DNA of 64,000 nt from Actinoplanes derwentensis (GTDB lineage Bacteria; Actinomycetota; Actinomycetes; Mycobacteriales; Micromonosporaceae). The position numbers and the translations under genes were made by a program. Location of the stretch: positions 8,828,001-8,892,000 of the forward strand of contig NZ_LT629758.1 in assembly GCF_900104725.1 (NCBI RefSeq), written 5' to 3'. Below are positions 1 through 9,454 of this stretch, piece by piece; the stretch's first letter is position 1, and each line of letters begins with the position of its first letter. Below the pieces are notes generated by a model. That model was not told the DNA's origin. It searched no databases and saw only the letters and a list, made by a program, of their open reading frames with translations.

Positions 1-73
1 GACTCACCTGTGTTCAACGTAGTTCACCTCATTCCAAGGCTCACTCGGGCTGGTCACACACGCTATGACCGAC

Positions 74-104
74 CGGGCTCTCCGGGGCGACCCCGACAAG
101 CCCG
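74..104 (-). terminator. possible terminator after ppk
   Basis: A nested hairpin lies just past the ppk stop: an outer stem CGGGCT (74-79) with AGCCCG (99-104) and an inner stem CGGGG (83-87) with CCCCG (91-95) around a 3-nt loop. There is no T-tract on the minus strand, so this is a weak call. The rest of positions 1-124 shows no gene. Confidence 0.35.
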
Positions 105-124
105 TTCGTTCATAGCCGGGCTGG

Positions 125-2467
125 TTACTTCTTCCCGATGATTCGCCGGAGCATGGCCGCCTGCAGGTGGACCTGGGGGCGGCCGGGGTTGCCCTGGTTA
201 CGGTGCCAGATGCCGTCGCCGTCCAGGTCCCAGCCCTCGGTGTGTTCGCCCATCGAGAGTTCCAGGACGTGCCGCATCTCCTCGCGGGCCGACAGGAGGG
301 TCACCTTGACCAGGGCCTCCACCCGGCGGTCCAGGTTGCGGTGCATCATGTCGGCGGAACCCATCCAGTACTCCGAGTCGGCGCCGGGGCCGAACCGGAA
401 CACCCGCGAGTGCTCCAGGAACCGGCCGACGATCGAGCGGACCCGGATGTTCTCGGACAGGCCCGGGATCCCGGGGCGCAGCGCGCACATCCCCCGGATG
501 ACCAGGTCCACCTTGACCCCGTCCTGCGAGGCACGGTAAAGCGCGTCGATCGTCTTCTCGTCGACCAGCGAGTTCACCTTGAACTGGACCAGCGCCTCGC
601 CGCCCTCACGGGCGATCCGGGCCTGCTCCTCGACTCGTTCCAGCAGACCCTTGCGGACGCCGTGCGGGGCCACCAGCAGACGGCGGAACGTGGTCTGGCG
701 GCTGTACCCGGTCAGCACGTTGAACAGGTCGGTGACGTCCGCGCCCACTTCGGGGTCGGCGGTCAGCATGCCGAAGTCCTCGTAGAGCCGAGCCGTCTTC
801 GGGTGGTAGTTGCCGGTGCCGATGTGGCAGTAGCGCCGGATCTGGTGACCCTCCTGACGTACCACCAGGGAGGTCTTGCAGTGGGTCTTGAGACCGACCA
901 GGCCGTAGACCACGTGGCAGCCGGCCCGCTCCAGGGTCCGCGCCCAGGCGATGTTGGCCACCTCGTCGAAGCGGGCCTTCACCTCGACCAGCACCACCAC
1001 CTGCTTGCCCGCCGCGGCCGCGTCGACGAGCGCGTCGACGATCGGTGAGTCACCGGAGGTGCGGTAGAGCGTCTGCTTGATCGCCAGCACGTTGGGGTCG
1101 GCAGCGGCCTGCTCGATGAACCGCTGCACACTCGTGGAGAACGAGTGGTACGGGTGGTGGACCAGGATGTCCGACTCGCGCAGCCGGTTGAAGACACTGC
1201 GCGGGACTTCGCCGTCGGCCAGGTGCGGGTGGGTCGCCGGGACGAACGGGCGGTCCTTCAGGTCGTCGCGGTCACACTCGCCGAAGACCTGCCACAGGGA
1301 CGACAGGTCCAGCAGGCCGGGCACCCGCAGCACCTCCTGACCGTCCATGTCGAGTTCGCGGACCAGCAGGTCGAGCACGTGATCGCTGATCGAGGCGGCG
1401 ACCTCCAGGCGCACCGGCGGGCCGAACCGGCGCTGCGCCAGCTCCCGCTCCAGGGCCTGCAGCAGGTCCTCGTCGCGGTCCTCGTCGACTTCCAGTTCGG
1501 CGTTGCGGGTCACCCGGAACAGGTGCCACTCCAGGATCTGCATGCCGGGGAAGAGCTGGTTGAGGTGGACCGCGATCAGTTCCTCGACCGGCAGGAAACG
1601 CACGCCGCGACTGTCGTTCTGCACGGTCACGAAGCGGTGCACGTTGTTCGGCACCTTGACCCGGGCGAACAGTTCAGGGGAGTCGCCGTCCGGGTAGCGC
1701 AGGGCGACGGCCAGGTTCAAGGACTTGCTGGAGATGTACGGGAAGGGGTGCGCCGGGTCGACGGCCAGCGGCGTCAGCACCGGGAACACCTGCTCGCGGA
1801 AGAAGGTGCGCAACCGGCCCTGCTCGGCGGCGTTCAGCTCCTTCCACGACACCAGTTCGATGCTCTCCGCCGCCAGTTTCGGCCGCACCTCGTCGGCGAA
1901 ACAGGCCGCGTGCCGGGTCACCAGGTCGACGGTGCGCGCGCTGATCATCTCGATCTGGTGGCGCAGCGGGGACCGGTCACCGCCGCGCATCGGCAGGCCG
2001 GCGCTCAACCGCCGTTTCAGGCCGGCCACCCGGACCATGTAGAACTCGTCCAGGTTGCTCGCGAAGATCGCCAGGAATTTCGCCCGCTCCAGCAGCGGGG
2101 ACCCCGGGTCCTCGGCCAGGGCCAGCACTCGGGCGTTGAAGTCGAGCCAGGACAGCTCCCGGTTGAAGAACCGGTCCTCCGGCAGCAGATAGCCGGGCTC
2201 GCTGGCTGTCTCGTCGTCATCCTCGTCGTCGTCATCGACGAGACCGGCGACTATGTCACGCGCGGTGAACTCGGTGGCCTCGCGCTCCGCCTCGACGGGT
2301 GTGCTCACCGTCTCGGGATCGATCTCGGCCGGCAGATCTGCCCCGGCTTGCTGCTCCAACACTTCCTCCGCCTGATCCGAACTGACTTCCGGTAGCTCCG
2401 GCCTGGGTAGAAAGCGGCCGTTGGGGCCGCGCCGGCGGTTCTCGGGGGTCCGGGGCGGAGTCTGCAT
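125..2467 (-). CDS. ppk: polyphosphate kinase 1
   Basis: PPK1 transfers the gamma-phosphate of ATP onto inorganic polyphosphate, reversibly, at the inner membrane or in the cytoplasm. The 780-aa product has the N, head and two phospholipase-D-like C domains of the family. The phosphohistidine loop ([10 protein letters not shown], near residue 547) and the second catalytic His in MMHRNLDRR (near residue 707) are both visible. The family is usually about 690 aa; the extra roughly 90 residues are an N-terminal, probably disordered tail with a long Asp/Glu run (DDDDEDDDE). It stands alone on the minus strand upstream of a CspA-like gene and cofC, the same neighbourhood as in mycobacteria (ppk next to cofC and gpsA). 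Confidence 0.97.
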   Translation of the reverse strand: MQTPPRTPENRRRGPNGRFLPRPELPEVSSDQAEEVLEQQAGADLPAEIDPETVSTPVEAEREATEFTARDIVAGLVDDDDEDDDETASEPGYLLPEDRFFNRELSWLDFNARVLALAEDPGSPLLERAKFLAIFASNLDEFYMVRVAGLKRRLSAGLPMRGGDRSPLRHQIEMISARTVDLVTRHAACFADEVRPKLAAESIELVSWKELNAAEQGRLRTFFREQVFPVLTPLAVDPAHPFPYISSKSLNLAVALRYPDGDSPELFARVKVPNNVHRFVTVQNDSRGVRFLPVEELIAVHLNQLFPGMQILEWHLFRVTRNAELEVDEDRDEDLLQALERELAQRRFGPPVRLEVAASISDHVLDLLVRELDMDGQEVLRVPGLLDLSSLWQVFGECDRDDLKDRPFVPATHPHLADGEVPRSVFNRLRESDILVHHPYHSFSTSVQRFIEQAAADPNVLAIKQTLYRTSGDSPIVDALVDAAAAGKQVVVLVEVKARFDEVANIAWARTLERAGCHVVYGLVGLKTHCKTSLVVRQEGHQIRRYCHIGTGNYHPKTARLYEDFGMLTADPEVGADVTDLFNVLTGYSRQTTFRRLLVAPHGVRKGLLERVEEQARIAREGGEALVQFKVNSLVDEKTIDALYRASQDGVKVDLVIRGMCALRPGIPGLSENIRVRSIVGRFLEHSRVFRFGPGADSEYWMGSADMMHRNLDRRVEALVKVTLLSAREEMRHVLELSMGEHTEGWDLDGDGIWHRNQGNPGRPQVHLQAAMLRRIIGKK

Positions 2468-2522
2468 GGGTCCATCATCGCCGTTTCCGGAGAAACGTGA
2501 AACGAACTACCGGATGATCACT

Positions 2523-2729
2523 TCAAGCTACTCCGGGAATCAACACCCGACAAACCACCCCGGTCGCGTCCGATTCGACCGTGACGCGCTGACCGAGCCG
2601 GAGAAGCCGCAGGCCGGAGCGACCGAAGGCCTCCGCGCCGAACTCCAGTGGGGTGCCGTCGTCGAGCAGTAGCGAACCACTGCGGGTGTCCGGGTCGAAA
2701 GTCGCGATCGTGCCCTGCATGAAGCTCAC
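2523..2729 (-). CDS. small cold-shock-domain-like protein
   Basis: A 68-aa protein with the length and beta-strand pattern of a single OB-fold cold-shock domain: it opens with QGTIATFDPDTRSGSLLLDDG and then a run compatible with the later strands. In CspA proteins this first segment carries the aromatic RNP1 motif (KGFGFI); here it is RSGSLLLDD, without aromatics, so nucleic-acid binding may be altered or lost. The start could be GTG 2729 or ATG 2720; neither has a clear Shine-Dalgarno sequence. It lies between ppk and cofC on the same strand. The fold assignment is by pattern and the function is unknown. Confidence 0.7.
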   Translation of the reverse strand: MSFMQGTIATFDPDTRSGSLLLDDGTPLEFGAEAFGRSGLRLLRLGQRVTVESDATGVVCRVLIPGVA

Positions 2730-2748
2730 GCTACCGGGGTTCGCGCGG

Positions 2749-3381
2749 TTACGCGGCCGGGGCGCATTCCGGGGTCAGCCCGAGGTCCCGCAGCAGGCCG
2801 CAGGTATGCCGGCCGGCACCCAGGGTGAGCACGGTGTCGAGGTCGGCGGCGGTGTCCACGTCCTGCCGCAGGCCGGGCCAGTCGCCGCGCAGCGCCACCG
2901 CGCCGGAACCGGCGTGTGCCGCCGCCGACGGCCCGCCGAACCGGGGGTCGAGCGGCTGCCGGGGCGGGGCCGCCAGCAGGACCGTGCCGATCCCGGCGGC
3001 GTCCGGCACGAAACTACGGCCGGCCACCCGGGACAGCACGTCGTCGAGTTGGTCCGGGCGCAGGGCCGGCAGATCACCAGCGAGCACCACCCGGTACGCC
3101 GCCAGACCGGCCGCCTCGTCCGCACCGAACCGCATCGCTGCGTTCAGCCCGCCACCCGGGTCGGGCGCCACCCGGGCACCGATTTCCCGCACCGCCGCGC
3201 CGACCTCGGGATCGTCGGTGACCACCAGCAGCCCGGCCACCGTGTCGGCGGCGAGAACCGCGGCCGCGGTGTCCCGCACCATGGCCAGGGCCAGTTCCGG
3301 ATGGCGGTCGACGGGCACGGCGCCGCGCAGCCGTGTCTTCGCCGCCTCCAGCCGCTTCACCGGGATGATCGCCGTCCACAT
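2749..3381 (-). CDS. cofC: 2-phospho-L-lactate guanylyltransferase (CofC)
   Basis: CofC (FbiD in mycobacteria) activates 2-phospholactate or phosphoenolpyruvate with GTP to build the side chain of coenzyme F420. The 210-aa protein starts with WTAIIPVKRLEAAKTRL, the nucleotide-binding N-terminus of this NTP-transferase family, and contains VVTDDPEVG and VLAGDLPAL, matching the family's metal and nucleotide loops. I chose ATG 3381; a GTG two codons upstream (VRM) is possible. The open frame continues far upstream into the plsC gene on the other strand, which is not coding. It is divergent from plsC across a 132-bp promoter region. Confidence 0.93.
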   Translation of the reverse strand: MWTAIIPVKRLEAAKTRLRGAVPVDRHPELALAMVRDTAAAVLAADTVAGLLVVTDDPEVGAAVREIGARVAPDPGGGLNAAMRFGADEAAGLAAYRVVLAGDLPALRPDQLDDVLSRVAGRSFVPDAAGIGTVLLAAPPRQPLDPRFGGPSAAAHAGSGAVALRGDWPGLRQDVDTAADLDTVLTLGAGRHTCGLLRDLGLTPECAPAA

Positions 3382-3513
3382 ACGCACCGGACCATCCTGC
3401 CCCAGTGATCGGGCCGGGCGTGCCCTTCGGTTCCGTGATTCCGAAGACCCCTGCCTGGTACACCGGGAGTCGAGCGGGCATGATTTCGTCGCAGGTGGAG
3501 AAGGGGAGGCGGC

Positions 3514-4239
3514 GTGGCCCGGTTCAGGATCGGCTTCTGGCAGCGTGTCGTGGTGATGATGGTCGTCTCGATCACGACGCCTCTGACCCGTAAGACGTGG
3601 CTGCGGACCGACGACGTCCCGGCCACCGGCCCGGTGATCCTGGTCCCTAATCACGTGTCGCATTTCGATCCGCTGGTGGTCGCCCACTACGTCTACGGCA
3701 CCGGTCGCTGGCCGCGGTTCCTCGGCAAGGCCAGTGTGTGGAAGGTCCCGATCATCGGGTTCCTGCTCGTCAAGGCCCGGCAGATCCCGGTCGAACGGGG
3801 CAGTGTGGATGCGGTGAAGTCCCTGGACACCCTGGTCGACGCGTTGCGGGAGGGCGGTGCCGTGGTGATCTACCCGGAGGGCACCACCACCCGGCACCCC
3901 GATCTGTGGCCGATGCGGGGCAAGACCGGTGCGGCCCGGCTCGCGCTGCTCACCGGGGCCCCGGTGGTGCCGATCGCGAACTGGGGCGCGCAGGCGATCT
4001 TCGATCCGCGTACCAACAGGCTGAAGTTGCGCAGGTCGCCCGTCACCGTGACGACCGGGCGACCGGTCGACCTCAGTCGCTGGGCCGGTCTCGAACCGAC
4101 CCGGCAAGTGCTGGCGGAGATGACCGAGGCGATCATGTTGAATGTCCGGGACCTTCTGGGCGAGATCCGCGACGGCGAACCGCCGGCGCTCTACGACCGG
4201 CCCGTGAACAGGGCCATTACCTCGGAGGAAGCGCCATGA
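3514..4239 (+). CDS. plsC: 1-acylglycerol-3-phosphate acyltransferase (PlsC family)
   Basis: This membrane-associated enzyme acylates lysophosphatidic acid to phosphatidic acid. The 241-aa product has the catalytic NHxxxxD box (NHVSHFD, near residue 46), the FLGKAS and PVERG blocks, and the PEGTTTR substrate loop near residue 122, in the normal order and spacing. A GTG start at 3514 follows an AG-rich stretch (GGAGAAGGGGAGG). Its TGA overlaps the gpsA ATG by 4 nt, so the two are translationally coupled and together supply phospholipid precursors: glycerol-3-phosphate from GpsA and acylation by PlsC. Confidence 0.93.
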   Translation: MARFRIGFWQRVVVMMVVSITTPLTRKTWLRTDDVPATGPVILVPNHVSHFDPLVVAHYVYGTGRWPRFLGKASVWKVPIIGFLLVKARQIPVERGSVDAVKSLDTLVDALREGGAVVIYPEGTTTRHPDLWPMRGKTGAARLALLTGAPVVPIANWGAQAIFDPRTNRLKLRRSPVTVTTGRPVDLSRWAGLEPTRQVLAEMTEAIMLNVRDLLGEIRDGEPPALYDRPVNRAITSEEAP

Positions 4240-5228
4240 AGGCGTCCGTCATCGGTTCCGGAGCATGGGGCACCGCGTTTGCGAAGGTGCTCGGCGACGC
4301 CGGGTCGGACGTGACCATCTGGGCGCGGCGGGAGGCGGTCGCCACCGAGATCCGGGACCGGCACGGCAACGAGGGCTCCCTTCCGGGGGTACGCCTGGCG
4401 AAGAGCGTGACCGGCACCACCGATCTGGCCGAGGCCGTCGACGGGGCCGAGCTGATCGCGATCGCCGTCCCGTCGCAGACCCTGCGCGGCAACCTCGCCG
4501 ACTGGGCCGGGCTGTTCCCCGCCGACTCGACGGTGGTGTCGCTGATGAAGGGCATCGAACTCGGCACCCTCAAGCGGATGAGCGAGGTGATCGTCGAGAC
4601 CGCCGGTGTCGCCCCGGACCGGGTGGTCGTCGTCTCCGGCCCCAACCTGGCCCCGGAGATCGCCGCCGAGCAGCCCACCACCACGGTGGTGGCGTGTTCC
4701 GACGAGGCTCGGGCCAAGCAGGTCCAGCACGCGCTGGCGGCACCCTACTTCCGGCCGTACACGTCGGACGACGTGATCGGCTGCGAACTCGGCGGGGCCT
4801 GCAAGAACGTGATCGCCCTGGCGTACGGGATGGCGGTCGCACTGGGGCTCGGTGACAACACCCGGGCCTCGCTGATCACCCGTGGGCTGGCCGAGACCGC
4901 CCGTCTCGGGGTGGCGCTCGGTGCCGACCCGCTCACCTTCGCCGGCCTGGCCGGTCTCGGTGACCTGGTGGCCTCCTGCTCGTCGCCGCTCGCCCGGAAC
5001 CGCACGTTCGGTGAGCACCTGGGCCGCGGCGAGACCCTGGAACAGGCGCAGATCGCCACCCGGCAGACCGCCGAGGGTGTCAAGAGCTGCCTGTCCATCC
5101 GCGACCTGGCCCGGGCGAACGGTGTCGAGATGCCGATCGTCGAGCAGGTCGAGCGCGTGTGCCACGAAGGGGTGGACCCGCGGGTCGCGGTCAAGCTGTT
5201 GATGACACGGGACATGAAGCCCGAGTAA
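4236..5228 (+). CDS. gpsA: NAD(P)+-dependent glycerol-3-phosphate dehydrogenase
   Basis: GpsA reduces dihydroxyacetone phosphate to sn-glycerol-3-phosphate, the backbone for phospholipids. The 330-aa protein has the N-terminal Rossmann motif [10 protein letters not shown] (residues 7-16), the LMKGIE and [13 protein letters not shown] blocks, and the catalytic Lys in the ACKNVIA segment (about residue 190). ATG 4236 is preceded by GGAGGA (4225-4230) and overlaps the plsC stop in an ATGA. Length and motifs are canonical. A gpsA-ddl neighbourhood is typical of actinobacteria; here two extra genes lie between them. Confidence 0.97.
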   Translation: MKASVIGSGAWGTAFAKVLGDAGSDVTIWARREAVATEIRDRHGNEGSLPGVRLAKSVTGTTDLAEAVDGAELIAIAVPSQTLRGNLADWAGLFPADSTVVSLMKGIELGTLKRMSEVIVETAGVAPDRVVVVSGPNLAPEIAAEQPTTTVVACSDEARAKQVQHALAAPYFRPYTSDDVIGCELGGACKNVIALAYGMAVALGLGDNTRASLITRGLAETARLGVALGADPLTFAGLAGLGDLVASCSSPLARNRTFGEHLGRGETLEQAQIATRQTAEGVKSCLSIRDLARANGVEMPIVEQVERVCHEGVDPRVAVKLLMTRDMKPE

Positions 5229-5240
5229 GAGGTACGGATC

Positions 5241-6347
5241 ATGAGTTATTCCGACGGCACCCGGTCGGTACACGCGGGCCTGCCCACCCCGGTGGTCGGC
5301 GAGCCGTTCCTGCCGGGGCCGGTGTTCGCCGCGCCCTACCACCTCGATCCGGTCACCGGGCCGGGGGAGAACGGCTACGCGCGCACCGAGAACCCGACCC
5401 GGGAAGGACTGGAATCGGCGATCGGGGCTCTGGAGGGCGGGCCGACGCTGGTCTTCTCCAGCGGGCAGGCGGCGATCACCGCGCTGCTGCTCGCGGTGCT
5501 GCGGACCGGCGACACGGTGGCGCTCCCCTCGGACGGGTACTTCACGGTCCGGGCCTTCGCCGAGGGCACTCTGCGGGACCTGGGTGTGAAGACGGTTCTG
5601 GTGCCGACGGCGGGGCCGTACCCGGATTTCACCGGCATGCGGCTGGTGCTGCTGGAGACGCCGGCCAACCCGGGGCTGGACGTCTGTGACGTGCGGGCGC
5701 TGTCCGCCGCCGCGCACGAGGCGGGGGCGCTGGTCGCGGTCGACAACACGGCGGCCACACCGCTCGGGCAGAACCCGCTCGCCCTCGGGGCGGATCTGGT
5801 GGTCGCGTCCGGGACCAAAGCGCTGACCGGGCATTCCGACGTTCTTCTGGGGTACGTGTCGGCCACCGATCCGGCGTTGCTGGCCAAGGTCGAGACGTGG
5901 CGCAAGCAGACCGGTGCGGTGCCGGGGGCGTTCGACGCGTGGCTGGCGCACCGGTCCATCGCGACTCTCGACCTGCGGCTCGCCCGGCAGACCCGGAACG
6001 CCGCGGCCGTCGCCGAACTGCTGCTGGCCCGGTCCGACGTGACCGGGGTCCGCTGGCCGGGGCTGCCCGGTGACCCGTCGTTCGCGATCGCGTCCGCTCA
6101 GATGCGCCGGATCCCGGGGATCGTGTCGTTCGACCTCGGTACCGCGGAACGGGTGGGCCGGTTCCTGACCGCGGCGCGGCTGGTGTTCGCGGCCACGTCG
6201 TTCGGGGGCGTGCACACCACCGCGGACCGGCGGGCCCAATGGGGGGACGACACGTCGCCGGGCTTCGTCCGGTTCTCCTGCGGCATCGAGGACAGTGTCG
6301 ACCTGATCGCTGACATCACCGCGGCTCTGGACGCCTCCCGGGCATGA
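5241..6347 (+). CDS. cystathionine gamma-lyase/synthase-type PLP enzyme
   Basis: A 368-aa member of the Cys/Met-metabolism PLP-dependent (trans-sulfuration) family. The PLP-binding lysine sits in SGTKALTGHSD (about residue 193). Also visible are YARTENPTRE, SSGQAAI (phosphate-binding region), ETPANPGLDV and DNTAATP, matching the fold-type I active site. Substrate cannot be fixed from the sequence: cystathionine gamma-lyase is the usual label for this short actinobacterial subgroup, but cystathionine gamma-synthase or methionine gamma-lyase activity is possible. It follows gpsA by 12 nt and overlaps the next small gene by 4 nt, so it is probably cotranscribed. Confidence 0.88.
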   Translation: MSYSDGTRSVHAGLPTPVVGEPFLPGPVFAAPYHLDPVTGPGENGYARTENPTREGLESAIGALEGGPTLVFSSGQAAITALLLAVLRTGDTVALPSDGYFTVRAFAEGTLRDLGVKTVLVPTAGPYPDFTGMRLVLLETPANPGLDVCDVRALSAAAHEAGALVAVDNTAATPLGQNPLALGADLVVASGTKALTGHSDVLLGYVSATDPALLAKVETWRKQTGAVPGAFDAWLAHRSIATLDLRLARQTRNAAAVAELLLARSDVTGVRWPGLPGDPSFAIASAQMRRIPGIVSFDLGTAERVGRFLTAARLVFAATSFGGVHTTADRRAQWGDDTSPGFVRFSCGIEDSVDLIADITAALDASRA

Positions 6348-6709
6348 CCGGCTGGAGCAGTTTCGACGGGGATCAGGTGGCGGCGCTCACCCAGGGCGCG
6401 AGCTTCTTCGCGGATCCGGGGGAGCGGGACTGCCCGGCGTGTGGACAGCGGCGGCTGCGGGCCTACTTCACGGCGCCGGAGAACGCCAAACGGCCCACCC
6501 TGGTCAGTTACGTGTGGTGCGGGGGTTGCGACAAGTTCGTGGGGACGCGGGCCCGGCATCCGGAGGGGCTGATCTTCTCCGACCCGCTGGCCGTGCTCGA
6601 CGCCGCCGAGCGGCGCGAGCTGGAACGCAGCCTGACCGGGTTCCTCACTCACCTCGACGCGCTGTGGGACAGCGGGGCTCTGCCGCAGACGTTCACCGCC
6701 GGGCGGTGA
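6344..6709 (+). CDS. small zinc-ribbon-like protein, function unknown
   Basis: A 121-aa protein whose ATG overlaps the stop of the preceding PLP-enzyme gene (ATGA). It carries two knuckles, CPACGQ (C30, C33) and CGGCDKF (C59, C62), spaced as in a four-cysteine zinc ribbon, followed by a helical C-terminus. I do not recognise a named family. Coupling to the PLP enzyme suggests a shared transcript but not a function. Downstream (6710-6835) it faces a minus-strand gene; a hairpin GGGGCGTCC/GGACGTCCC (6775-6803, one mismatch) may end both transcripts. Confidence 0.75.
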   Translation: MTGWSSFDGDQVAALTQGASFFADPGERDCPACGQRRLRAYFTAPENAKRPTLVSYVWCGGCDKFVGTRARHPEGLIFSDPLAVLDAAERRELERSLTGFLTHLDALWDSGALPQTFTAGR

Positions 6710-6835
6710 CCACCGCTCACCACCCGGCGGCGGCGGGTCGGCCCGGTGTGCCGCCCGCGTCGCCGGGCCGGGGCGGGGCGTCCTGGATGCGGCGGGACGT
6801 CCCAGCCCGTACGGCAACGTGCAATTGATCTTGGG

Positions 6836-7279
6836 TTAGCTGTTGGTGGCGACGAAGTCGTGCAGCCAGTCCGGGGCGATCTCGGAACCGGGTTCGGCGG
6901 TGCGGCGCAGGGCCTCGCCCGGCCGGATGCCGAGCAGGGCCAGCGTCATCGTGGCCAGCAGTGTGGACCGGCCGTTGTCGACGGCGGCCTGCGTGACCAC
7001 GAAACGGCCGGCGCGGACGTCCCGGGCCAGCCGGATGGCGAGGGCCACCACCTGCTTCGCCTCCGGCGCCGGCTGTCCCGGCTGTTCTGACGCCGGGAAG
7101 GGGACCACCTCGATGCCGGCGGTGTCCGGCCCGGGTTCGGTGGTGGAGACCAGCACCTGGACTCCGGCTTTCGCCAAGGCGATCAATTCCGGTGGCGACC
7201 AGGGCTCGTCGGCCGGGTGAGCCATCGTCGCCAACTGCCCGGGACCCGGACCGGCGATCACGTGGAGTGCTGGTGCCAT
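6836..7279 (-). CDS. phosphatase-fold-like protein lacking the catalytic Cys
   Basis: A 147-aa protein, start taken as ATG 7279 (a further in-frame ATG lies at 7306). It contains a segment like the first beta-strands of dual-specificity or tyrosine phosphatases (AGVQVLVSTTEPG, about residues 38-50) and, later, RFVVTQAAVDNGRST, which aligns with the HCx5R(S/T) P-loop: Arg104 and the Gly before it are in place, but the His and Cys positions are Gln97 and Ala98. If the alignment is right, it is a pseudophosphatase. No named family is certain. It is divergent from ddl, sharing a 118-bp upstream region. Confidence 0.6.
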   Translation of the reverse strand: MAPALHVIAGPGPGQLATMAHPADEPWSPPELIALAKAGVQVLVSTTEPGPDTAGIEVVPFPASEQPGQPAPEAKQVVALAIRLARDVRAGRFVVTQAAVDNGRSTLLATMTLALLGIRPGEALRRTAEPGSEIAPDWLHDFVATNS

Positions 7280-7397
7280 TGACGCCTTATTCTCCCTGCT
7301 TTGCACGCTTTCGAGGTCGCCGCCACGAAACCCCGTTTAGGTGTACGCAGAGTAGATTCACCCCCGGCATGACCGCTAGCTGGAAGGCACGAGAAGA

Positions 7398-8492
7398 GTG
7401 ACGTCCCCGCGCAAGACCCGCGTCGCCATCGTGTTCGGCGGTCGCAGCTCTGAGCACGCGATCTCCTGTGTCAGCGCCGGTGCGATCCTGGGTGCTCTGG
7501 ACCCGGATCAGTACGAGATCCTGCCGGTCGGAATCACCCGTGCGGGGCGCTGGGTGCTGGCTTCCGGGGACGCCTCGCGGCTCGCCATCAGGGAGCGCGC
7601 GCTGCCCGAGATCACCGCGGCGTCCGGCAGCGCGGTGGTGCTCGCGGTCGACCCGACGGCGACCGAGATGATCGTGCGCGACCCGGTCGAGGGTGTCTCC
7701 GAGCTGGCGGGTGCGGACGTGGTCTTCCCGGTGCTGCACGGCGCCTACGGGGAGGACGGCACGATCCAGGGGATGCTGGAGATGGCCGGGATTCCGTACG
7801 TCGGGGCCAACGTCTTCGCCTCGGCGGCGGCGATGGACAAGGAGTTCACCAAGAAGCTCGCGATCGCCGAGGGCATCCCGGTCGGGCCCTACGCGGTGCT
7901 GCGCGCCGGAGTGTCACTCTCCGGGGCCGACCGGGACCGACTGGGGCTGCCGGTCTTCGTGAAACCGTCGCGGGCCGGATCATCCACCGGCATCACCAAG
8001 GTCAGCGACTGGGCCGACCTGGACGCGGCCGTCGCGGCCGCCCGGGAGATCGACCCGAAGGTGCTGGTCGAGGCCGCGATCGTGGGCCGTGAGATCGAAT
8101 GCGGTGTGCTGGAGGGGGAGACCGGCGGGGAGCCCGAGGCGTCACTGCTCGCCGAGATCCACATGGACGGCGCGGACTGGTACGACTTCGAGACGAAGTA
8201 CCTGGCCGGCAGCCGGGCCACCATCCCCGCCGACCTGCCCGACGCCGTCACCCGGCAGGTCCGCCAGTACGCGCTGCGGACCTTCACCGCGCTGGACTGC
8301 GCCGGCCTGGCCCGGGTCGACTTCTTCGTGACCGCGTCCGGCGAGGTCCTGCTCAACGAGATCAACACGATGCCGGGGATGACGCCGACCTCGATGTTCC
8401 CGCAGATGTGGGCGGCCACCGGCCTGGAGTACCCGAAGGTCGTGGACCGGCTGGTGCGCACCGCGCTGAGCCGCGGCACCGGCCTGCACTAG
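7398..8492 (+). CDS. ddl: D-alanine--D-alanine ligase
   Basis: Ddl is an ATP-grasp enzyme in the cytoplasm that joins two D-alanines for peptidoglycan precursors. The 364-aa protein has FGGRSSEHAIS near the N-terminus, the PVLHGAYGEDGT substrate loop, the ATP-grasp lysines in FVKPSRAGSSTG, and the C-terminal EINTMPGMT metal site. The omega loop reads YDFETKYL, which matches D-Ala-D-Ala ligases rather than the D-Ala-D-Lac (VanA-type) loop, so a vancomycin-sensitive type precursor is implied. The GTG start at 7398 follows GAGAAGAG. It converges with the DUF3515 gene with only 3 nt between stops. Confidence 0.96.
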   Translation: MTSPRKTRVAIVFGGRSSEHAISCVSAGAILGALDPDQYEILPVGITRAGRWVLASGDASRLAIRERALPEITAASGSAVVLAVDPTATEMIVRDPVEGVSELAGADVVFPVLHGAYGEDGTIQGMLEMAGIPYVGANVFASAAAMDKEFTKKLAIAEGIPVGPYAVLRAGVSLSGADRDRLGLPVFVKPSRAGSSTGITKVSDWADLDAAVAAAREIDPKVLVEAAIVGREIECGVLEGETGGEPEASLLAEIHMDGADWYDFETKYLAGSRATIPADLPDAVTRQVRQYALRTFTALDCAGLARVDFFVTASGEVLLNEINTMPGMTPTSMFPQMWAATGLEYPKVVDRLVRTALSRGTGLH

Positions 8493-8495
8493 CCC

Positions 8496-9122
8496 TTACT
8501 CACATCCGCTCGGCATGGTGCCGGCTTGTTTCGACTTGACCGTCTTGACGATCGTGTCGGAGAACTCGTTGGCCCACTGTGCCGGGTTCTCGTACGACTC
8601 GGGCACGGTCACCCGCACCGGGACCTCGCGGTCCATCGTGGTGATGGTGGCCCCGCCACTGCCGGGCGCCGCCCACCAGCAGACGTTGTTCATGATCAGC
8701 AGCTCGGTGTCCATCGGGACGCAGCCGGGCGTGGCGTCGTCCGGAACCTTGCACGTCTCCGGCTGGGGCACCCCGCAGGCGACCGTGACCGCGGGCTCGC
8801 CGAAAGCGGCGTTCTGCTCCGGCCCGGCGCTCACCGCACGGGCCGGCAGGTCGCGGATCTTCACCGGGAGCTGGGACGTGACCGCCAGACAGACCGTCGA
8901 CGTGCGCTCGTCGAGCTGCGGCGCGTCCATGACGACCGGGGTGCTCGGAATCGCGACCGGTGTTCTTTCTGACTTCTCTGGATCGTCCGGCTTTATCGTG
9001 GCGAATGCGATGACACCCACGACCAGCGTCACCGGGACGGCCACCAGGGTCGCCCACAACGCGGCGATCCGTTTCGTCCGGTCGGGTGCCACTTCGGTTC
9101 TCGGGGTGTCGGTATCCACCAT
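8496..9122 (-). CDS. DUF3515 family membrane-anchored protein
   Basis: A 208-aa protein with a short cytoplasmic N-terminus, one transmembrane helix (about residues 22-44) and an exported domain with several cysteines (VCLAV, VACGVPQPETCKVP, VCWWAAPG, SGCE), which fit disulfides. This pattern is the actinobacterial DUF3515 family, found next to ddl and thiL as in mycobacteria. The function is unknown. Its conserved position beside Ddl makes an envelope role plausible, but that is inference. It starts at ATG 9122 and its start lies 1 nt from the stop of the RAM-domain gene. Confidence 0.85.
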   Translation of the reverse strand: MVDTDTPRTEVAPDRTKRIAALWATLVAVPVTLVVGVIAFATIKPDDPEKSERTPVAIPSTPVVMDAPQLDERTSTVCLAVTSQLPVKIRDLPARAVSAGPEQNAAFGEPAVTVACGVPQPETCKVPDDATPGCVPMDTELLIMNNVCWWAAPGSGGATITTMDREVPVRVTVPESYENPAQWANEFSDTIVKTVKSKQAGTMPSGCE

Positions 9123-9123
9123 G

Positions 9124-9357
9124 TCAGAGGTTTACCACGGAGCATGTCAGCGTCCGCGTGATGCCCGGCACGAACTGGACCTTGCTCACAATCAGGCCGC
9201 CCAGCTCGTCCACGGTGCGTGCCTCGGTCAGCACGACCACGTCGTACGGCCCCGTCACCGCGTCGACCCGAACCACGCCCGGTATCTTCTCGATCGCGGC
9301 GGCCACGTCACGGGCCTTACCGACCTCCGTTTGAATGAGGATGTATGCCTGGACCAC
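9124..9357 (-). CDS. stand-alone Lrp/AsnC ligand-binding (RAM) domain protein
   Basis: A 77-aa protein that is only the C-terminal RAM/ACT-like domain of Lrp/AsnC regulators, with no helix-turn-helix. It has the pattern AYILIQTEVGKARDVA, then IPGVVRVDAVTGPYDVVV and a C-terminal strand after FVPGITRT. Such stand-alone domains usually bind amino acids and oligomerise, and may act as small effectors. It starts at ATG 9357, is divergent from thiL, and sits immediately upstream of the DUF3515 gene on the same strand, so both probably share a transcript. Confidence 0.85.
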   Translation of the reverse strand: MVQAYILIQTEVGKARDVAAAIEKIPGVVRVDAVTGPYDVVVLTEARTVDELGGLIVSKVQFVPGITRTLTCSVVNL

Positions 9358-9454
9358 GATCGACTCCCATCCGCCACCGCCGGTGATCCCCGAAAAGTGA
9401 AACTACCGTACGAAACGGCCCGGCAGCGGGTTGCCATCATCGAAGGGCGTGGAC

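Noticed and set aside
1..124. A partial gene at the left edge
   Set aside because: No frame with coding-like codon use or a start; only a terminator-like hairpin is seen.
3382..4107. N-terminal extension of cofC on the minus strand
   Set aside because: It runs antisense through plsC and has no similarity to CofC; the family N-terminus is at 3381.
9358..9454. TPP riboswitch before thiL
   Set aside because: No conserved thi-box elements, and the space to the divergent gene is too short.
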